From contig JAJDWA010000026.1 of the NCBI GenBank assembly GCA_022825825.1, positions 1-64,000 on the forward strand: a DNA stretch of 64,000 nt. Direction: 5' to 3'. The notes beneath the pieces were generated by a model. The model was given only the letters and a program-made list of their open reading frames with translations. It was not told the DNA's origin and did not search any database. This DNA comes from Candidatus Poribacteria bacterium. Lineage in GTDB: Bacteria > Poribacteria > WGA-4E > WGA-3G. The position numbers and the translations under genes were made by a program. Every line of letters begins with the position of its first letter. Position 1 is the first letter of the stretch. Shown in pieces: positions 58,550-64,000 of this stretch.

Positions 58550-58606
58550 TAGGTTCTAATTGTACCTGGAAATAACTAAACGATAACAAAATATGGAGGA
58601 ATCCTC

Positions 58607-59524
58607 ATGTTAAAAAAAGTTTCTGTATCATTGATATTTTTATTACTCTTGAGTTTTAGTGTTACTTTGTTAGGGAACGAGTCAGTGCATAAATATTTTC
58701 CCGGCACATTAGATAGTTTTTGGGTTTATGAAGACCAGGATAAAAATGAGTTGACACGTTATTCAATTGAAGGCGAAGAGATTGCTGGTGAAACGTATCG
58801 TGCCTTTAGTTATGACCCTGAGTTAGAAGATTGGGCAAATTATAGTTATTTTATTCATCCGGGGCTATATAATGTGAATGATGAAGGAATCATACTTGTT
58901 GTTGACGAAGAGGTAGAGAATGCCGCCGAAGCGCGTCTTATAAAGGAAATGAATATTTTTGTCGAAGCATTAAAAGGACAGGCTCCGCCAGGGGTAGAGG
59001 TGCCTGACTTTAATATAGGCGTTGAGGTTGAGGCACAAGGACAAGAAAATTTATTGCTGCTACCTGAAAATGTTGTGGTGGATGAAGAATGGGACGTAAA
59101 CCAAGTAGAAGTCAATGCTAAGATGATCATTGAAGGGGCGGGCGTTCCAGAGAATGAACAATTGGGGATGGATTTCACGATTATAGAAACAGGAATTGTG
59201 CTTGGCACTGAAACTGTTGAAACAACTGCTGGCACGTTTGAAGACTGTTTGAGAGTTGAATATCGCACAGAAACAACAGCAGTATTGACCCCAACGCCTC
59301 CACCTGATGAAGTAGCGCCTCCAGGAGAAACTGTAACGACAGTCTGGTTTGCTCCGAACGTGGGAATTGTGAAACTTCATCAAATATCAGGACATCTTTT
59401 CTTAGACATGATACCGAAAGATGCAGGTTTTCCTGTAGCTCTACCTCCTCCTACTGAGAGAACGCTGGAATTAAAAAGATATGAAATCAAAACGATTGAA
59501 TCGGAAAGTGGTACTGAAAATTAA
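58607..59524 (+). CDS. Tandem secreted paralog 3, unknown function
   Basis: [67 protein letters not shown]. Confidence 0.78.
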   Translation: MLKKVSVSLIFLLLLSFSVTLLGNESVHKYFPGTLDSFWVYEDQDKNELTRYSIEGEEIAGETYRAFSYDPELEDWANYSYFIHPGLYNVNDEGIILVVDEEVENAAEARLIKEMNIFVEALKGQAPPGVEVPDFNIGVEVEAQGQENLLLLPENVVVDEEWDVNQVEVNAKMIIEGAGVPENEQLGMDFTIIETGIVLGTETVETTAGTFEDCLRVEYRTETTAVLTPTPPPDEVAPPGETVTTVWFAPNVGIVKLHQISGHLFLDMIPKDAGFPVALPPPTERTLELKRYEIKTIESESGTEN

Positions 59525-59659
59525 TATAACTCAAGTTGCTACTTATAAGATTTTAGACATGTAAACACTGTTTTTAATCGTGAATGGTTTATTATTCACC
59601 AGGATTTTGTCCCACAAACTGGAAAGTTTGCGGGACAAGGTAGCAACTTGGGTCAATAT
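59524..59659. repeat. MITE-like element, TIR (..CAAGTTGCTA...TAGCAACTTG..), copy 2 of dispersed repeat
   Basis: Left end matches 53932-53998; right end TAGCAACTTGGGTCAATAT is inverse of left. Confidence 0.6.
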
Positions 59660-59703
59660 ACAAGAATTCAGACATCATTTACCACTCAATTGGAGGAAAT
59701 TCC

Positions 59704-60576
59704 GTGTTAAAAAGACTGAACATCATTTTAATACTTTTATTTATCTTTGGCTTTGGTGGGACATTGCTGGGAGATGAATCTGCAAATAAATATTTTCCAT
59801 CAACGCTGGGAAGTTATTGGGTTTATGAAGACCAAGATGGAAATGAATTAACGCGCCGCGCTGTTGAAGGTGAAGAGATTGCCGGTAAGACTTTTCCAGC
59901 CTTCAGTTATGAACCAGAGTTAGAGGATTGGGCGGACTACAGTTATTTTATTCATCCTTCCCTATATCAAGCGGGTGAGACAGGAATTAAGTTGGTTGTT
60001 AGCGATGAAGTTGAAAAGGCAGTTAAGGCACGTCTTTCTAAAGAGATGGAGACCTTTATCGAAATAATGGGAAACGATGACCCAACTGCGAATATCTCCT
60101 ACACTATTGATGTAGAAGCAGAAGACCATTTCTATCTGCTGCCGACATCCATAACCCCCGACGAGGAATGGGACGTAAACCAGATAAAAACTAACCTTAA
60201 ATTAATTGATGAAGATACTGAAGAGTTTTCTATAGATTTCACAATTATAGAAACAGGAATTGTCCTTGGCACGGAAACTATTGAAACAGCTGCTGGAACG
60301 TTTGAAGACTGTTTGAAAGTTAAGTATCACACTGAAACTACGGCGGTATTTACGCCACCCGTTCCACCTGAAGAAGTAGATTCTCCGGGAGAAACTGTAA
60401 CGACTGTATGGTTTGCACCGAATGTTGGAATTGTTAAATTTCATCAGAAAACGGAACACACTTTTTTAGAGTTGATCCCGGACGACGAAGGTTTACCTTT
60501 ACCGCCTGCTCCTGTCCCGAAAACTCTTGAATTAAAGAAATATAAAATCAAATCGGATAAATCGGAGGTTGAATGA
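59704..60576 (+). CDS. Tandem secreted paralog 4, unknown function
   Basis: [67 protein letters not shown]; overlaps hemB start by 4 nt. Confidence 0.78.
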   Translation: MLKRLNIILILLFIFGFGGTLLGDESANKYFPSTLGSYWVYEDQDGNELTRRAVEGEEIAGKTFPAFSYEPELEDWADYSYFIHPSLYQAGETGIKLVVSDEVEKAVKARLSKEMETFIEIMGNDDPTANISYTIDVEAEDHFYLLPTSITPDEEWDVNQIKTNLKLIDEDTEEFSIDFTIIETGIVLGTETIETAAGTFEDCLKVKYHTETTAVFTPPVPPEEVDSPGETVTTVWFAPNVGIVKFHQKTEHTFLELIPDDEGLPLPPAPVPKTLELKKYKIKSDKSEVE

Positions 60577-61550
60577 GCATATTTCCAATTTATCGGCCCA
60601 GACGTCTACGTGCAAATGAAAACCTGCGGCGACTTGTTCGGGAAACGCATCTGTCGGTAGATGACCTTATTTATCCAATGTTTGTCGTCCACGGAAAAGA
60701 CACGGCAAATGAAATATCTTCTATGCCAGGATGTTACCAATACTCAGTGGATAGACTCGTAACCGCTGCAAAAGAGCTTGCATCCCTCGGTATTCCTGGA
60801 ACTATCTTATTTGGAATTCCAGAAATGAAGGATCCGCTTGGATCTGAAGCTTATGCAGAAGATGGTATCATTCAGCAGGCGGTGCGTGCTATTAAGGACG
60901 CGGTGCCAGACTTACTTGTGATTACAGATGTTTGTCTGTGTGAATATACCGATCACGGTCATTGTGGTATCATTGAAGGCGGAGAGGTGCAGAACGATCC
61001 AACGCTTGATCTGCTTGTTAAAGAGAGTGTGTCGCACGCACAGGCGGGTGCTGATGTCATCGCGCCATCAGATATGATGGATGGTCGTGTCGGTGCAATT
61101 CGCGACGCATTAGACGAAGAAGGCTATGAAAATATACCTATAATGGCGTATTCAGCAAAATATGCCTCTGCTTTTTATGGACCCTTTCGTGAAGCGGCAG
61201 AATCCGCGCCACAATTCGGGGACCGCCGTTCATATCAGATGGACCCAGCAAATTCTGAAGAAGCACTAAGAGAAGTAGCGTTGGATATAGAGGAAGGAGC
61301 GGACATTGTGATGGTAAAACCTGCACTCTCATATCTTGACGTTATCCATCAAGTGAAAACAGAATATCAGATGCCTGTTGCAGCCTATAACGTCAGTGGC
61401 GAATATGCAATGATAAAGGCAGCAGCACAGAATGAATGGATTGACGAGAAACGCGTAGCACTGGAGGTCTTAACAAGTATTAAAAGGGCTGGAGCAGATA
61501 TGATTTTGACCTACTTTGCAAAGTCGGTCGTTGAATGGCTTGAAAATTGA
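60573..61550 (+). CDS. hemB: Delta-aminolevulinic acid dehydratase (porphobilinogen synthase)
   Basis: [83 protein letters not shown]. Confidence 0.97.
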   Translation: MSIFPIYRPRRLRANENLRRLVRETHLSVDDLIYPMFVVHGKDTANEISSMPGCYQYSVDRLVTAAKELASLGIPGTILFGIPEMKDPLGSEAYAEDGIIQQAVRAIKDAVPDLLVITDVCLCEYTDHGHCGIIEGGEVQNDPTLDLLVKESVSHAQAGADVIAPSDMMDGRVGAIRDALDEEGYENIPIMAYSAKYASAFYGPFREAAESAPQFGDRRSYQMDPANSEEALREVALDIEEGADIVMVKPALSYLDVIHQVKTEYQMPVAAYNVSGEYAMIKAAAQNEWIDEKRVALEVLTSIKRAGADMILTYFAKSVVEWLEN

Positions 61551-61573
61551 GGTTAGGAATGTGAATAGGTAAT

Positions 61574-61598
61574 GTGCGGTTAGGAAACCGAACCTACC
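61574..61598. repeat. Dispersed hairpin, inverse orientation (TGCGGTTAGGAAACCGAACCTACCG)
   Basis: Reverse complement CGGTAGGTTCGGTTTCCTAACCGCA matches the family. Confidence 0.65.
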
Positions 61599-61661
61599 GT
61601 GATGGATCAATAATGTTTGGTTTTACTATAACAACTATAAAACTGGAATTGGAGGAACGAA

Positions 61662-62945
61662 TTGGAGAGCAGCAAATCCTTATCAGCGTGGCAGAAATCA
61701 CAACAATTTATCCCTGGCGGTGTTAACAGTCCTGTCCGTAATTTTAGCAAGGTTGGCGGACATCCTCGCTTTATTGATCGAGGTGAAGGGGCCAAGATTT
61801 ACGACATAGATGGAAACGAGTATATTGATTATGTCGCATCATGGGGACCATTAGTTTTGGGGCATGCACATCCTGATGTGGTGGAAGCCGTCAGTACCGC
61901 AGCATCGCGAGGCACAAGTTTCGGGGCTCCGACAACATTAGAGACCGAACTCGCAGAAACTATCGTCAACGCAGTGCCTTCCATTGAACAAGTCCGACTT
62001 GTCAATTCAGGCACAGAAGCGACAATGAGCGCAATCCGTGTCGCACGCGGTTATACTGGTCGCAATAAAATCATCAAGATAGATGGATGCTATCACGGAC
62101 ATGTAGACTATCTATTGGCAAAAGCAGGTTCAGGCGTTGCAACTTTCGGTCTTTCGGATAGTGGTGGTGTCCCCGAAGATTTTGCACGAAATACACTCAC
62201 TATCCCTTTTAACGATCCTGAAGCATTGAAAACAACAATTGAGGCTAATGCGGATGAGATCGCTTGTCTCATTCTTGAGCCAATTATGGGCAACATGGGT
62301 ATTATCCCACCGCGTGAGGGTTACCTCAATGAACTGCGTGAGATTACTGAACAGCATCGTATCGTGCTTATCTTTGATGAAGTAATTACCGGCTTTAGGG
62401 TTGCTTATGGCGGCGCGCAGTCATATTATAACGTTACACCAGATATGACATGTTTAGGGAAGATAATCGGTGGTGGTTTGCCTGTCGGTGCGTACGGCGG
62501 AAAACGGGAGATTATGCAGTGCGTTGCCCCAGAAGGTGATGTGTATCAGGCAGGCACATTATCTGGTAATCCGTTGGCTGTCACTGCAGGTATAACAACT
62601 TTGAGAAAGCTGGCAGAACGAGGTGTTTATGAAAAACTGGAAAGTCGCGCTGCTACCCTTGCAGATGGATTGGCAGAAGCAACCCAAAAACATGGAATTG
62701 ATGCATGGCATAGCCGCATCGGTTCAATGCTGATGCTATATTTCACAGCAGAGACTGTTACTGATGCAGATGGAGCACGAACTGCGGATATAGAACGTTA
62801 TCGTCAGTACTTTTGGGGTCTCCTTGAACGTGGCGTGTACATTGCCCCTTCCCAATTTGAAGCAGGATTTGTATCGTTAGCGCATTCCGAAGAAGACATT
62901 AACACAACCGTTCAAGCCGCAACTGAGGTAATCGCTAATCTCTAA
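61662..62945 (+). CDS. hemL: Glutamate-1-semialdehyde 2,1-aminomutase
   Basis: [94 protein letters not shown]. Confidence 0.97.
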   Translation: MESSKSLSAWQKSQQFIPGGVNSPVRNFSKVGGHPRFIDRGEGAKIYDIDGNEYIDYVASWGPLVLGHAHPDVVEAVSTAASRGTSFGAPTTLETELAETIVNAVPSIEQVRLVNSGTEATMSAIRVARGYTGRNKIIKIDGCYHGHVDYLLAKAGSGVATFGLSDSGGVPEDFARNTLTIPFNDPEALKTTIEANADEIACLILEPIMGNMGIIPPREGYLNELREITEQHRIVLIFDEVITGFRVAYGGAQSYYNVTPDMTCLGKIIGGGLPVGAYGGKREIMQCVAPEGDVYQAGTLSGNPLAVTAGITTLRKLAERGVYEKLESRAATLADGLAEATQKHGIDAWHSRIGSMLMLYFTAETVTDADGARTADIERYRQYFWGLLERGVYIAPSQFEAGFVSLAHSEEDINTTVQAATEVIANL

Positions 62946-62964
62946 ACAGTAGTAAAGGAATTGA

Positions 62965-63945
62965 ATGTCAAGTTTTGATCAGATTGTAAATTTAATTGCC
63001 GATGATCTTAGTGCTGTAGAGGCGAAACTCACTGAAAATACAGCGAGCGAATATAGTTTTGTAGATATGGCGGTTCAACATGTTGTAGAAGGTGGCGGTA
63101 AACGTCTACGTCCTATCCTTGTGGTGCTTTCTGCAAAAGCGTGTGAATACGAAGGTGCTGATGCACACACACTCGCAGCAGTTGTTGAACTTATCCATGT
63201 TGCATCCCTTGTGCATGATGATGTTCTTGATGAAGCTGCGATCCGACGTGGGCGTGAAACATTGCATACAAAATGGGGCAATAAGGTTGCCGTACTTGTT
63301 GGAGATTATTTGCATGCGCGTGTACTTGCCATGCTCGTTTCCCGCCGCGCAGACGATCCTGCAATGGCAATTCTCGCTGATACTACTCAGGCAATGTGTG
63401 AAGGGGAAGTGATACATGCCTACAAAAGCGGAGATTTCGATATATCAGAAAAGGAATACCTCAAGATAATTAGTTTTAAAACCGGTAAGTTAATTGCTGC
63501 TTCTTGCACACTCGGCGCGATCCTCGGGCCTCAGGACACCCAACAAATTGAGGCATTCACTGCCTACGGCAAACAAATTGGCACTGCATTCCAAATTGTA
63601 GATGATCTGCTCGATTTCGTGGAAGCTCCAGAAAAATTAGGAAAAAATGCCTTTGGTGACCTTCGTGAAGGGAAACTTACCTTTCCTATTATACATACCC
63701 GAAAAGTATGTAATGATGATGAGAAACAAACACTTGAAAAAGTGCTCAGTCCTGACACCGATGAAACCGAAGCTATCACCTTTGTTGAATCTTTATTCCA
63801 AAAATATGGCGTAGAAACCCACTGTTTGGCAGTTGCGCAAGGCTATGCTGATCGTGCAAAAGCGGCATTAGTAAAGGTGCCGCAATCAGATGCGAGGTTT
63901 GCCTTAGAAAACCTCGCTGATTATGTCGTCTCACGGGATTCATAG
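62965..63945 (+). CDS. Trans-polyprenyl diphosphate synthase
   Basis: GGGKRLRPILVVLSAKA, VHDDVLDEAAIRRGRETLHTKWGNKVAVLVGDYL, QIVDDLLDF (DDxxD motifs). Confidence 0.95.
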   Translation: MSSFDQIVNLIADDLSAVEAKLTENTASEYSFVDMAVQHVVEGGGKRLRPILVVLSAKACEYEGADAHTLAAVVELIHVASLVHDDVLDEAAIRRGRETLHTKWGNKVAVLVGDYLHARVLAMLVSRRADDPAMAILADTTQAMCEGEVIHAYKSGDFDISEKEYLKIISFKTGKLIAASCTLGAILGPQDTQQIEAFTAYGKQIGTAFQIVDDLLDFVEAPEKLGKNAFGDLREGKLTFPIIHTRKVCNDDEKQTLEKVLSPDTDETEAITFVESLFQKYGVETHCLAVAQGYADRAKAALVKVPQSDARFALENLADYVVSRDS

Positions 63946-64000
63946 GTAAGATGTTTTATCCAGCACACATAAATCTGCAAAACAGAAAATGCCTTGTTGT

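Noticed and set aside
1-64000. tRNA, rRNA, prophage or integrase genes bounding the defence island
   Set aside because: None recognised in the sequence or ORF translations; island borders are the oxidoreductase paralogs instead.

Overview
The 64-kb window is gene-dense bacterial DNA of moderate-to-low GC, with about 54 protein-coding genes on both strands. I saw no rRNA, tRNA or CRISPR array. The gene content (many Gfo/Idh/MocA oxidoreductases, DUF1080, FGE/SUMF1, PD40/WD40, CaiB/BaiF, CoxD/MocA-like proteins) is reminiscent of Candidatus Poribacteria-type genomes; this is inference only. Most genes are housekeeping or metabolic (mutY, hemB, hemL, polyprenyl synthetase, M32 carboxypeptidase, fadD-like). 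Four regions stand out. (1) At ~37.9-47.3 kb, two direct-repeat Gfo/Idh/MocA paralogs flank a defence island. It has a DndC-DndD phosphorothioation pair in one apparent operon with a CBASS CD-NTase and a 2TM SLATT-like effector. Converging on it are a ParB-fold protein and a sulfur-binding-domain-like HNH nuclease; dndB and dndE are absent. (2) At ~19.3-33.1 kb there is an expanded Pst phosphate-transport locus with three PstB-type ATPases and three permeases. The ATPases have complementary degenerate motifs, which predicts asymmetric heterodimers. Two K+ channel genes sit inside the locus, and MscS and SLC12-like transporter genes lie next to it. (3) At 56.6-60.6 kb there is a tandem array of four secreted paralogs of unknown function. 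(4) Several dispersed hairpin/MITE-like repeat families occur, plus a perfect-consensus sigma70 promoter with an overlapping palindrome in front of a possible small ORF.
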